A stretch of 64,000 nucleotides of DNA. It comes from Stutzerimonas zhaodongensis. GTDB taxonomy: Bacteria; Pseudomonadota; Gammaproteobacteria; Pseudomonadales; Pseudomonadaceae. Within the stretch, counting starts at the first letter, position 1. Each line of letters starts with the position of its first letter. The notes below the pieces were generated by a model that ran no database searches, was not told the origin of the DNA, and saw only the letters and a list, made by a program, of their open reading frames with translations. A program made the position numbers and the translations under genes. Where the stretch lies: contig NZ_RFFM01000001.1 of assembly GCF_003696365.1 (NCBI RefSeq), positions 558,001 through 622,000 of the forward strand. The letters run 5' to 3'. This document shows, in pieces, positions 9,709 to 18,754 of the stretch.

Positions 9709-10442
9709 TGGCTGGCTGGGTATTGGATCCTGCCTACTCGAAGCTGTCGCCAGACTTCGGAAGTTTGGGGGCCGTATTCGCACTGACCGGTGAGCGCGTC
9801 ACGCAGGATCCTCTGTCCGAAGTGATACGAGTCGAGCGTGACGGTGTCCGGTACTACGTAAAGCGGTACACAGGTGCGGGTAAGGGGTTGCGCCGTTATG
9901 TCGGGCGACCCAGGGTCAAGGCTGAGTGGCAGAATCTGAAGCTGTTCGAGCGCTGGGGAATTCCCACTGCTCCGATCGTCGCCTATGGCCTAGAGCGTCG
10001 ATTCGGCGGTTTTGCGCGTGGGGCGCTCATCACCCGTGAACTGGCCTGGACCGAAGACTTGGCTGCGCTTGCAAACGTTCATGACCAGCGTCTTCGGGAC
10101 AGCGGATGGGTGAGAGATGTAAGCCGCCAACTCGCTGATGCGACCCGCAGCATGCATGCACGCCGGTTTGCGCACAACGATTTGAAGTGGCGCAATCTAC
10201 TGGTCGATCCCCAGCGCAATCTCTTTCTCATCGACTGCCCGACAGGTGCATTTTGGTGGGGGCCTTTTCTGCAGCGCCGGATCATCAAGGATCTAGCCTG
10301 CCTCGACAAAGTCGCTAAATATCAGCTCAGACGAACGCAGCGTATGCGTTTCTACTTGCAGTACGTACAACGTGGCCATTTGACGCGCGAAGATAAATCG
10401 CGCATTCGCCAGATTTTGGACTTTTTTCAGGGGCGTGAATGA
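9708..10442 (+). CDS. wapP: LPS kinase-like protein (WapP type)
   Basis: InaA/WaaP-family kinase fold, 244 residues, equivalent by position to PA5008. It is likely involved in phosphorylating heptose II or modifying core phosphates. Visible are the beta-3 lysine in YYVKRYTG, the catalytic loop HNDLKWRNLLVD with Asp158, and LIDCPTG in place of the usual metal-binding DFG segment. Catalytic residues are therefore present, although the metal-binding loop is atypical. It overlaps waaP by 1 bp (TGATG) and the next gene by 4 bp (ATGA). The symbol rests on synteny. Confidence 0.8.
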   Translation: MAGWVLDPAYSKLSPDFGSLGAVFALTGERVTQDPLSEVIRVERDGVRYYVKRYTGAGKGLRRYVGRPRVKAEWQNLKLFERWGIPTAPIVAYGLERRFGGFARGALITRELAWTEDLAALANVHDQRLRDSGWVRDVSRQLADATRSMHARRFAHNDLKWRNLLVDPQRNLFLIDCPTGAFWWGPFLQRRIIKDLACLDKVAKYQLRRTQRMRFYLQYVQRGHLTREDKSRIRQILDFFQGRE

Positions 10443-11185
10443 CGGACTTCATTGCGGAGGCCGACAAAGCACTGCTTGAGCGAAATGGCCTCGCCGCATT
10501 TGATGCGCTGTGGGCGGTCAAGTTGCAGGCGGTAGACGACCCCAATATCGAGCGAGGCGGTTGGAGCAGTGTGTATCGCCTGGATGTGGATGGGGCGTCG
10601 TTTTATCTAAAGCGTCAGAGTAATCATCAGACACGCAGCTTGGCGCGCCCCTTTGGCGAGCCGACTTTCGCTCGAGAATTCCGCAATATCCAGCGCTACC
10701 AGAAGCTCGGAATTCCAACCCTGGAGGCAAGTTTTTTCGGCCGACGCCAGGTTGGTAGCGAGGAGCGGGCGGTGCTCATGACTCGTGCACTAGATGGCTG
10801 GGACGATCTGGATAGCTGGCTGGCTAGATGGCCCGATCTTGACCAACCGTGTCGCGCGGCGATTCTTCAAGCTACGGGGGATTTGGCTAATCAGTTGCAT
10901 CGATCGGGTCAGATGCATGGCTGTTTCTATCCCAAACACATCTTTCTGCAGGAGCAGCCTGATGCATGGCGTGCCCGTCTGATCGATCTCGAAAAGACGC
11001 GTCCTTTGCTGCTTGGCCGACGGGACCGAATCAAGGACCTGGAGCCTTTGCTACGGCGAGCGCCATGCTGGTCGCAAGAGGATATTCGTGAGCTACTCGC
11101 GGCTTACCTGCACGACGACAACGCGATCGATGGCTGGGCGCAGCAATTGAACAGCCGTCGTCGCGACAAAGAGATGCGCACATGA
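10439..11185 (+). CDS. Kinase-fold protein of the LPS core locus lacking the catalytic Asp
   Basis: 248-residue member of the WaaP/InaA superfamily, equivalent by position to PA5007. The beta-3 lysine is present (FYLKRQSN) and so is LIDLEKTRP. The catalytic loop reads MHGCFYPKHIFL: aligned with WaaP NHRDCYICHFLL, the catalytic Asp is replaced by Cys162 while the preceding His160 is kept. This suggests a pseudokinase or a changed chemistry, for example a partner or regulator of its kinase neighbours. It overlaps wapP and the next gene by 4 bp each. A frameshift is unlikely because the flanking alignment stays in register. Confidence 0.8.
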   Translation: MTDFIAEADKALLERNGLAAFDALWAVKLQAVDDPNIERGGWSSVYRLDVDGASFYLKRQSNHQTRSLARPFGEPTFAREFRNIQRYQKLGIPTLEASFFGRRQVGSEERAVLMTRALDGWDDLDSWLARWPDLDQPCRAAILQATGDLANQLHRSGQMHGCFYPKHIFLQEQPDAWRARLIDLEKTRPLLLGRRDRIKDLEPLLRRAPCWSQEDIRELLAAYLHDDNAIDGWAQQLNSRRRDKEMRT

Positions 11186-12630
11186 CGCTCGGCGAGTTGG
11201 CCCGCGCCGGGCGCGCCCCAGCCTTGCCGCTGACGCTGCATGTCGATGAGCTGGGCGAGCTGATCGTGGAGCACTGGTTGCGGGTTTTGCCTGGGCAGCG
11301 CTATGTCGGGCGGGCGCAATGGAATGGTCGAACGGTACTGGCCAAGCTCATGGTCGGGGGCAAAGCACATCGGCACTACATTCGTGAGCGCGACGGCGCT
11401 GCGCTACTCGCCGAGCAGGGGCTGCCGACACCAGAGCTGCTATCAGAAGGCTGGAATGCAGGTAGCGGAGGTTGGCTGCTGTTCGACTTTCTGCTCGATG
11501 CGCAAAGCCTGTGGAGCCGCTGGCAAGCGTTAGAGCGTGATCCGCCGCTGACCGATGCTCAGCAGGCGGTGCTTGGCAGTGCGCTCGAACTGATCGCCCA
11601 CATGCATATGCGGGGCCTCTGGCAAGATGATTTGCATCTGGACAATCTGTTGATGCAAGCCGGCGTGCTACATGTGGTCGATGGGGGCGGCGTGATGGCT
11701 CAGCAGCCCGGCCAGCCGCTCGATCGGGCACAAGCCTTGGCAAACCTGGGCGTGTTCTTCGCCCAGCTTCCCGCTTCGCTGGACGCGCATATCGAAGAGC
11801 TGTTGGTCCATTACCTGCTGGCCAACAGTTCTCATGCGCTGCCGATGGAGATGTTGCTAAAGGACATACGCAAGGTTCGCGCTTGGCGAATGGCTGATTT
11901 CATCAAAAAGGTTGGCAGAGATTGCAGCCTTTTCTCTGCACGAATCGGTGCATTCGGCGCTGACGTAATCCGGCGGGAAGAAGTGGAGCCGCTTGAGACC
12001 TTAGTCGCCGATCCGGACTCTTTCATTGCCGCCGGACAGTTGTACAAGGACGGTGGTACTGCGACGGTCGCTCGAGTGGAACTCGATAATGGCCGACCTC
12101 TGATCGTCAAACGTTACAACATCAAAGGCCCGGTGCATTGGCTAAAGCGCTTTTGGCGCCCCAGTCGCGCCTGGCACAGCTGGGTCGAAGGCAACCGCTT
12201 GGCATTCCTTGGGATAGCGACGCCGCGCTTGCTGGCGGTCAAGGAACAACGCTGGCTATGGCTGCGAGGCCGGGCATGGCTGATTACCGAATTGCTTGCC
12301 GGAGAAGATATAATCGCCTGTTTCCGGCCATACCTCGACAGCTCGCCGCCCGAGGAGCAGCTATCAGCCCTTGAGCGGTTGCTTGAGACGTTGATCCGCG
12401 AGCGCATCAGCCATGGCGACCTTAAAGGACACAATCTGTTCTGGGACCAGGGGCAATGGACGCTGATCGATCTGGATGCAGTACAACAGCATCGAAGCGC
12501 TGCAAGCTTTGCTCGCGCTTACGCCAAGGATAGGGCGCGGTTGTTGCGCAACTGGCCTGCTGACAGCGCCTTGTATCGGCTGCTTGACCAACGTTTACCC
12601 GCGGTGCCCGGCACCCGCATCGAAGATTAA
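11182..12630 (+). CDS. wapQ: Two-domain LPS kinase-like protein (WapQ type)
   Basis: 482 residues with two kinase folds in tandem. The N-terminal half has VLAKLMVGGKAHR and a catalytic loop WQDDLHLDNLL (Asp150), followed by VVDGGG. The C-terminal half has LIVKRYNIKGP and SHGDLKGHNLF (Asp413), followed by LIDLDAV. Both halves keep a catalytic Asp. By position it corresponds to PA5006, implicated in heptose II or core phosphorylation. Why one protein carries two kinase domains is unknown; each may use a different acceptor site. It overlaps the preceding gene by 4 bp and ends 12 bp before wapO. The symbol is from synteny. Confidence 0.78.
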   Translation: MTLGELARAGRAPALPLTLHVDELGELIVEHWLRVLPGQRYVGRAQWNGRTVLAKLMVGGKAHRHYIRERDGAALLAEQGLPTPELLSEGWNAGSGGWLLFDFLLDAQSLWSRWQALERDPPLTDAQQAVLGSALELIAHMHMRGLWQDDLHLDNLLMQAGVLHVVDGGGVMAQQPGQPLDRAQALANLGVFFAQLPASLDAHIEELLVHYLLANSSHALPMEMLLKDIRKVRAWRMADFIKKVGRDCSLFSARIGAFGADVIRREEVEPLETLVADPDSFIAAGQLYKDGGTATVARVELDNGRPLIVKRYNIKGPVHWLKRFWRPSRAWHSWVEGNRLAFLGIATPRLLAVKEQRWLWLRGRAWLITELLAGEDIIACFRPYLDSSPPEEQLSALERLLETLIRERISHGDLKGHNLFWDQGQWTLIDLDAVQQHRSAASFARAYAKDRARLLRNWPADSALYRLLDQRLPAVPGTRIED

Positions 12631-12642
12631 GAGGCAATATCC

Positions 12643-14397
12643 GTGGCATTGACGATTCTCGGCCTATCTGGCGCTCTCAGTCATGATCCCTCCGCTGCTC
12701 TGTATATCGATGGCAAGCTGATCGCTGCTGTCGAAGAAGAGCGCTTCGTGCGCGATAAGCATGCCAAGAACCGCATGCCGTACGAGTCGGCGAAATTCTG
12801 CCTGGAACAGGCGGGCATCAAGCCGTCCGATGTCGACGTGGTCGCCATCCCGTTCGCGCCGATCAGCATCTTCGAGAAGGCCCGCTGGCATTACGCCAAG
12901 CGCTACTGGTACGCGCCGGATCGCGCGCTGGATGCCATCCTCTTCGGCAATCGGCGCTACAACCGGTATAAGAAGCGCATCCAGTGGTGCTTGCAACAGT
13001 TGGGGTTTGACTTGAAGAAGGTCAAGATCGAACCGGTTGAGCATCACCTCGCTCATGCTTCCAGCGCTTACCATTGCTCCGGATTCAAAGAAAAGACTGC
13101 GATCCTCGGCATTGATGGCAAGGGTGAATACGCAACGACATTTTTCGGCTATGGCGAGAACGGCAAGATCCACAAGATCAAGGAGTTTTACGATCCGGAC
13201 TCGCTCGGCGGGCTATACGGCGCAATCACCGAGTTTCTCGGTTTCGAAATGCTCGACGGCGAGTTCAAGGTCATGGGCATGGCGCCCTATGGTGATGCTG
13301 CCAAGTATGATTTTTCGCGCCTGGCCAAGTTCGAGAACGGCGAGCTGATCATCAATACCGACTACGCCAATGTCATCGGTTTCCGCCGTTACAAGGAGAA
13401 GGGCAAGGGCTACTACTTTTCGCCCAAGCTGATCGAGTGGTTAGGGCCGAAGCGTGAAGGCGATATCGCCGATGACCCTTACATCCATTACGCCGCCAGC
13501 ATGCAGGCTCTTTTCGAGAGGCTTGCGCTGGAGATGATGGATTACTACCTGGGCGACATCATCAAGCAGACCGGTAAGATTGCCTTCGCTGGCGGTTGCG
13601 CGTTGAACGTCAAACTCAACCAGAAAATCATCGCACGGGACGAGGTAAAGGAGCTTTTCGTCCAGCCTGCGTCCGGTGACGCTGGTACTGCTGTTGGCGC
13701 GGCCGCTTATGTCTCGCATCAGCGCGGCGTGCCGGTCGAGAAAATGGAGCACGTCTACCTAGGGCCGTCGTACTCCAATGAAGATGTAATAGCAGCGTGC
13801 GCTCGCCACCCGCAGAAACCTGCCTGGCAGCGGATCGACGATGTTCCGGGGCACATCGCTCGGATCATGGTTGAAGGGAATCCGGTGGCTTGGTTCCAAG
13901 GTCGCATGGAGTTCGGCCCACGCGCACTCGGCGGACGTTCAATCATCGGCTGTCCAAGTATTCCCGGCGTGGCCAATCGCATCAACGAGCAGATCAAATT
14001 CCGCGAGCGCTGGAGGCCTTTCTGCCCGTCGATGCTCGACACCGTTGCCGAGCAGATGCTCAAGGTCGACCATCCGAGCCCGTTCATGACATTTACCTTC
14101 GAGGTCAACGATGAATGGAAAGAGCGCGTCGGCGAAGTGGTACACGAAGACGGCACATCTCGCGCGCAGGTCCTGGAAAGACACTTCAATCCGCGGTGGT
14201 ACGACCTGATGAGCGAGCTCGAAAAGCTCACCGGCAATGGCGTGTCCTTGAACACATCCCTGAACCGTCGTGGTGAGCCGATGATTTGTTCGCCGACCGA
14301 TGCGCTAAACATGTTCTATGGATCGGATCTGCAATATCTGATCATGGAGGATGTGTTGGTGGTGAAGGAGAGCAGGGCTGATCATGAGCTCGCCTGA
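12643..14397 (+). CDS. wapO: Carbamoyltransferase, LPS core O-carbamoylation (WapO type)
   Basis: 584-residue NodU/CmcH-family carbamoyltransferase, expected to carbamoylate heptose II of the core using carbamoyl phosphate. The N-terminal actin-like domain begins ILGLSGALSHDPSAAL and includes the metal-binding HHLAHASSAYHCSGF and GIDGKGEYATTFFG. The C-terminal YrdC-like region has GRMEFGPRALGGRSI. It starts at GTG 12643 behind GAGG at 12631-12634. Its end overlaps the start of the next glycosyltransferase by 14 bp. The family call is firm; the acceptor is inferred from the locus and from PA5005. Confidence 0.88.
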   Translation: MALTILGLSGALSHDPSAALYIDGKLIAAVEEERFVRDKHAKNRMPYESAKFCLEQAGIKPSDVDVVAIPFAPISIFEKARWHYAKRYWYAPDRALDAILFGNRRYNRYKKRIQWCLQQLGFDLKKVKIEPVEHHLAHASSAYHCSGFKEKTAILGIDGKGEYATTFFGYGENGKIHKIKEFYDPDSLGGLYGAITEFLGFEMLDGEFKVMGMAPYGDAAKYDFSRLAKFENGELIINTDYANVIGFRRYKEKGKGYYFSPKLIEWLGPKREGDIADDPYIHYAASMQALFERLALEMMDYYLGDIIKQTGKIAFAGGCALNVKLNQKIIARDEVKELFVQPASGDAGTAVGAAAYVSHQRGVPVEKMEHVYLGPSYSNEDVIAACARHPQKPAWQRIDDVPGHIARIMVEGNPVAWFQGRMEFGPRALGGRSIIGCPSIPGVANRINEQIKFRERWRPFCPSMLDTVAEQMLKVDHPSPFMTFTFEVNDEWKERVGEVVHEDGTSRAQVLERHFNPRWYDLMSELEKLTGNGVSLNTSLNRRGEPMICSPTDALNMFYGSDLQYLIMEDVLVVKESRADHELA

Positions 14398-15514
14398 ACC
14401 GCGGGTTCTACAATTCTGCCACGGTTATGACGGCCCTTTTCTTGACTGCGCTCGGCAATATGCGGCGCTCTTCCAGGGGAGCGGGCTGAAAGTCACAACC
14501 GTCTACCTCACCGGCAAGGCTGATCCCGATGTCGAGCGTGGGTCCGCTTCGGATGAGGTCATTTTTCTGGGCTACAGTAGCAAAGCCATCCGAGGACTGA
14601 AGTTGGGCGCCATGCGCGACCTTCGGCGGCTCGTTGCCGAGCGCAATGTTCGGTTCTGCATTGCCCATCGTTTCAAGCCGATCTATATCGCGACCTTGGC
14701 GACGCGCCTGCCGGTGATAGGGGTGCACCATGCATTTGGTGACTATGGGCGCTTCACGCGCCGATTGTTTGCCCGTGCCTATAGCCAGCGACTCGCGCTG
14801 TTGGCGGTCTCTGATGCGGTGCGCGACGACATACGCGGACAGCTGCCCGGCTGGCCACAACACCGGATCCAGACGCTATACAACCGAATCGACATCAAGT
14901 CGATACAGGCTGACCAGGTAGACCGTCGAGTTGCGCGTGGGTCGCTCGGTTTGCCTGAAGACGCCTGGGTTATCGGGAATGCTGGACGCCTACATCCTGA
15001 CAAAGACCAGGCCACACTCATCCGTGGATTTGCAGCAGCTTTGCCGAGCCTGCCAGCAGGGAGCGTGCTGGCGATCATGGGGAAGGGGCGGCTTGAGTCC
15101 AACCTCAAACGTCTTGCTCAAGAGCTGGGTATCGACGCTCAAGTTCTGTTTCTTGGACAAGTCCCCCAAGGGCGACGTTATTTCAAGGCGTTCGATATCT
15201 TCGCACTGTCCTCCGACCATGAGCCATTCGGCATGGTCCTGCTTGAGGCAATGGCCGCTGGGCTTCCACTTGTCTGCACTGATTGTGGGGGAGGGCAAGA
15301 GGTGGTCAAAGATGTCGGCGAGGTGTTTCCGCTAGGAGACTCCCAAGCCCTGAGCGAGCGATTGATTGCGCTTTCGCGCCTAGACGAGCAACGGATGCAA
15401 AGCATGAAGGAAGGAATGCTGAATCGGTTACAGCAGAGCTTTTCGGATGAGGCCGGCAAATTGCGGTTTCAGCAATTACAAAATGCTCTGAATCTCCCTG
15501 GTTTAACGCAGTAA
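14384..15514 (+). CDS. wapH: GT4 family core glycosyltransferase (WapH type)
   Basis: 376-residue GT-B glycosyltransferase, equivalent in position to PA5004, expected to add an outer-core hexose. Motifs include GNAGRLHPDKDQATLIRGF (donor-binding start of the C-terminal domain) and the EX7E-type SSDHEPFGMVLLEAMAAG near residue 280. It overlaps wapO by 14 bp, so it is probably translationally coupled. This is the last gene that follows the P. aeruginosa order before the accessory block. The specific sugar cannot be read from the sequence. Confidence 0.82.
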   Translation: MSSPEPRVLQFCHGYDGPFLDCARQYAALFQGSGLKVTTVYLTGKADPDVERGSASDEVIFLGYSSKAIRGLKLGAMRDLRRLVAERNVRFCIAHRFKPIYIATLATRLPVIGVHHAFGDYGRFTRRLFARAYSQRLALLAVSDAVRDDIRGQLPGWPQHRIQTLYNRIDIKSIQADQVDRRVARGSLGLPEDAWVIGNAGRLHPDKDQATLIRGFAAALPSLPAGSVLAIMGKGRLESNLKRLAQELGIDAQVLFLGQVPQGRRYFKAFDIFALSSDHEPFGMVLLEAMAAGLPLVCTDCGGGQEVVKDVGEVFPLGDSQALSERLIALSRLDEQRMQSMKEGMLNRLQQSFSDEAGKLRFQQLQNALNLPGLTQ

Positions 15515-15651
15515 CGCTGAGTCTTGTGCTTAGAACTGGAGAGATCCTCGTTCAGAGAGGTCTTATAAAAAGGCTTTCTCAGCGGCTGGCCACATTAAAG
15601 CTATGAGCCGCGAGCTGGCTGTGCTTAATCACTATCCTGTCGGATCATCAA

Positions 15652-16581
15652 ATGCAGCATAACTTGCGGCTCGCTGAGTGCCGGATTTCCGTAATCGTGC
15701 CTTGCTATAACTACGCCGAGTTTGTTGGCGATGCATTGCGCAGCGTGCTGTCCCAGGATCATCCAAGCTTCGAGTTGATCGTGGTAGACGACGGTTCAAC
15801 TGATGACAGCGCTGCGGTAATTCAGCGCGTCATCGATAATGCGCGCGACTCAAGTAAAGCTCTGCGGACTGTCTTTGTGCGTCAGGCCAACCAAGGTGTA
15901 AGCGCAGCGCTCAACGCCGGCTTGGCCGTCGCACAAGGCGAGTTCATTGCATCCTTCGATGCCGACGACGTCATGGTGGCTGGTCGGCTGCGCCTTCAGG
16001 CGGACTACCTGGCGGCGCATCCCGAAGTAGGTTGTGTGGGCGGAATTGCACAGCGCATTGACGATCAGGGCGCTCTACTACCCAAGAAGGCCAAGAATCG
16101 ACAGGTTAAGCGCTACGACTTCGCCCAGGTCCTGGCTAACTGCATTGTGGTGGGTGGAAATCTGGCGATGTATCGGCGAGAAGCGATTGATCGTGTTGGG
16201 GGCTATGACTCATCGATCAAGGTTCAGGATTTCCAGATCACACATAAAATCGCCTATGCGGGTTACTTCATTGATGTTCTGCCGGATATCGTTACGCTGT
16301 ATCGCAAGCATGCAGGTGGCTTGTCTCGTAACTATGAGGCTGAGTATCGCTATTCGATGCAGGTGATTGAGGCTTACAAGGATCATCCTTCGTTCGAGTC
16401 GGGCAAGGCCCGTCTGTTGATCAAGATCCTTGGGCCCGCTGCCATTCTCAACAAACGGCTTGCCTGGAGTCTCCTGACACAGGTTCCCGTACGGCAATGG
16501 AACCGTCAGTATTTCAAGCGCGTCCGTCACTTTTTCTTCAAGTGGCAGCGAGCGAAATCCAGGCATGACGTCAGCTGCTGA
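15652..16581 (+). CDS. GT2 family glycosyltransferase (accessory)
   Basis: 309-residue GT-A transferase. The N-terminal nucleotide-sugar site is clear: ISVIVPCYNYAEFVGDAL, VVDDGSTDDS and the DXD-like FDADDVM near residue 105. Middle motifs are GGNLAMYRREAIDRVGGYD and KVQDFQ. There is no signal peptide or clear membrane segment. It follows wapH after a 137 bp gap, so it may have its own promoter (a TATAAA at 15564-15569 is a weak candidate). No counterpart exists at this point in the P. aeruginosa locus as I remember it. It probably adds a strain-specific outer-core sugar. Confidence 0.85.
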   Translation: MQHNLRLAECRISVIVPCYNYAEFVGDALRSVLSQDHPSFELIVVDDGSTDDSAAVIQRVIDNARDSSKALRTVFVRQANQGVSAALNAGLAVAQGEFIASFDADDVMVAGRLRLQADYLAAHPEVGCVGGIAQRIDDQGALLPKKAKNRQVKRYDFAQVLANCIVVGGNLAMYRREAIDRVGGYDSSIKVQDFQITHKIAYAGYFIDVLPDIVTLYRKHAGGLSRNYEAEYRYSMQVIEAYKDHPSFESGKARLLIKILGPAAILNKRLAWSLLTQVPVRQWNRQYFKRVRHFFFKWQRAKSRHDVSC

Positions 16582-16642
16582 GAGCTTTGCATAGCAGCAT
16601 TAATGCGGTCACAACGAATCTGCTTAGAGGGAGCCTTGCCAA

Positions 16643-17665
16643 GTGCACACGCTTGAACAACCGCGCGCATCTATCAGCCGGGGTGATGCGCGCGTGGCGC
16701 TTATCTCCTTCGACTCGCTTGGAGATGGCCTTATCTATCTGATGATGGCCGATAATCTCAGGGCCAACGGGTATCAGATCGACTGTTATGGAAATATTGC
16801 TTATCAGCTGAGGGATTGGCTGCCGCAGCTCAATATTCTGCCGTATCCCGCACCTTCTGCCTTCGAGGCGGCGTTCGAGCAGTACGATTTTGTGATCGCC
16901 AGCCCCCCCAGTTTTCTTCGTCGCAGTTTCAGCGAAACCGATTTGCAGAGGGTTCGGCAGAAGTGGGCGCTCATTTGCCAGAAGACGCCCCAAAGCTGGC
17001 TCCATGACCATAGCGCGGCGGCATCGCCGGAATTGGCTCATCAGTTTGGCGGATTACTATCCTGCGCAGGTCCCATCCGTTTCAAAACCTTCGACCAGGA
17101 GAGCGTGGTGGAAATCACTCTTCAGTACATGCGTGAGCGCATGTGCCTCGAGCGGTTGACCAAGCAGGTATCGTTGACCCCGCCCTCAGGATTGAAGCAT
17201 CGTCGGCATCCTCGTCGAATTGTGATTAGCCCCGATTCGGCGGGGCCGGAAAAGAAGAACTGGTCTCCCGCAGGGTTTCTCAAACTTTGCCAGACGTTAA
17301 GAGATAAGGGCTATGAGCCGCATATCGTCGTGGCGCCAAACAATCACGCTCGGTGGGAGCGGCTGGCTGACGGGCGATTCCCTACTCCCAGGTTTCCCGA
17401 GATCGGCGCGCTGGCTGCGTTCCTATACGAATCCGGTTTCCTGGTGGCTAACGATTCGGGCAATGGGCATCTGGCTTCATTTCTCGGCATCCCGACGGTT
17501 ACGCTCTATCGCAAGAAAAACCCTCTTTTTCACTGGCGCCCCGATTGGGCACCTGGTGTCGTCATATGTCCCAGCTTCACATTGCCGAAGCTTGAAGGCT
17601 CATGGCGCTGGTTCATCACGCCGGCGATGGTGCTACGCGCAATCGAAAATTTATCGAGTCACTAA
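16643..17665 (+). CDS. GT9-like (heptosyltransferase family) glycosyltransferase (accessory)
   Basis: 340 residues with a GT9 layout: RVALISFDSLGDGLIYLMMADNL at the N-terminus, the donor loop ISPDSAGPEKKNWSP, and VANDSGNGHLASFLGIPTVTLY near the C-terminus, which parallels the WaaF/WaaC motif NDSGxxH. Spacing suggests an extra sugar rather than a second WaaC or WaaF, because those are both present upstream. GTG 16643 has AGAGGGAG upstream. Its TAA (17663-17665) overlaps the ATG of the next gene. The substrate is unknown. Confidence 0.8.
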   Translation: MHTLEQPRASISRGDARVALISFDSLGDGLIYLMMADNLRANGYQIDCYGNIAYQLRDWLPQLNILPYPAPSAFEAAFEQYDFVIASPPSFLRRSFSETDLQRVRQKWALICQKTPQSWLHDHSAAASPELAHQFGGLLSCAGPIRFKTFDQESVVEITLQYMRERMCLERLTKQVSLTPPSGLKHRRHPRRIVISPDSAGPEKKNWSPAGFLKLCQTLRDKGYEPHIVVAPNNHARWERLADGRFPTPRFPEIGALAAFLYESGFLVANDSGNGHLASFLGIPTVTLYRKKNPLFHWRPDWAPGVVICPSFTLPKLEGSWRWFITPAMVLRAIENLSSH

Positions 17666-18708
17666 TGAAGATAATCATCCTGGACGGTATTAGCGGCGTC
17701 CCCCTGGGCAAGGAAATCCACGGTGCGTTTCAGGGGGCAGGCGTATCGTCGGTCTATGCCGATGCGTTTCACTTCAAGGCAAGACCGTTTTACCGCTTGT
17801 CTTCAATCGTCCTGAAGAGCCGGAACAGGATGCGGGACAAAGAAGGTTTTTCGCATTTGCCGAGGATCGAACTCAAGGAGCTGGAAGCCTTGATCGAGCG
17901 AGAGCGGCCTACTCACGTCCTGGTAATAGGGTTTCTGTACAAGCACTTCGAGGTCAGGGCAGCCAGAGAATTATTGGACAAGCACGGTGTAAGCCTGCTC
18001 CTGTACGACACCGACAGCTGCAACCTATATGGGAAGCGGCGAGAGTTCGTCTACTTCATCCAGCAGGAGTTGCCTGTTTACGACCATATCTTCTCCTTCT
18101 CTAAAGTCACGACACGTTTCTTTCAGGGCACGCTCGGGCTAAAAGCCTCTCACCTGCCATTTGGCGCGCTGCCTGTGAATGCGCTCGGATTGCAAAAGAC
18201 CGCCGAAGCGCTTTTCGTTGGAAGTGCCGATCTACGCAGAGTGTTCCTGCTAGAAGGGGTTCGGGACCGAGTGGCCATTCGCGGCAACCGGTGGAAGCGA
18301 AACTATCCGCTGATGTCTTCGGCCCTGCGGGCCCGGGTGGATGACCGCACGGTCTGGGGCGAAGAGCTGCAGATGCTCTTACAAAGCGCCAAGATCGTTA
18401 TCAATATCACCCGTTCGGACTTCTACGGAGCCGAGACGGGAGTCAACCTGCGAATCTTTGAAGCATTGTCTGCTGGTTGTTTCCTGCTGACCGACTACTG
18501 CGAGGAGATCGCAGAGTTATTCACGCCAGGGCAGGATATCGAAGTATTTCGCTCTGCGACGGAGCTCCGGGCAAAGGTTGCTTACTATCTCGAGAACGAA
18601 GAAGAGCGTGAGCGCATCGCACGGAACGGACGCGCTCGATTCCTGGAGCACCACACATGGGCGGCACGCATCGACCAGATCGGTTCGACGCTAGCTGCAG
18701 TGGATTAA
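17665..18708 (+). CDS. CgeB-like glycosyltransferase family protein (accessory)
   Basis: 347 residues from ATG 17665 (MKIIILDGISGVPLGKEIHG), which overlaps the preceding stop in a TAATG, so longer upstream starts are not needed. The C-terminal half fits the CgeB/Glyco_trans_1_2 type: ETGVNLRIFEALSAGCFLLTDY, then a pair of helices ending HHTWAARIDQI. The first half contains VLVIGFLYKHFEVRAARELL and LLLYDTDSCNLYGKRR. It is the last gene of the accessory glycosyltransferase trio and faces the convergent Ttg8-like gene 46 bp away. The function is inferred from fold and place. Confidence 0.75.
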   Translation: MKIIILDGISGVPLGKEIHGAFQGAGVSSVYADAFHFKARPFYRLSSIVLKSRNRMRDKEGFSHLPRIELKELEALIERERPTHVLVIGFLYKHFEVRAARELLDKHGVSLLLYDTDSCNLYGKRREFVYFIQQELPVYDHIFSFSKVTTRFFQGTLGLKASHLPFGALPVNALGLQKTAEALFVGSADLRRVFLLEGVRDRVAIRGNRWKRNYPLMSSALRARVDDRTVWGEELQMLLQSAKIVINITRSDFYGAETGVNLRIFEALSAGCFLLTDYCEEIAELFTPGQDIEVFRSATELRAKVAYYLENEEERERIARNGRARFLEHHTWAARIDQIGSTLAAVD

Positions 18709-18754
18709 TTGAGCGCTATGGCGCGTAGGTAGCAGAGATGGGCGCCGCCGGGCA

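Noticed and set aside
15515..15584. Inverted repeat CGCTGAG / CTCAGCG as a terminator for wapH
   Set aside because: The arms are 7 bp with a loop of 56 nt, too long for an intrinsic terminator; it may be chance.
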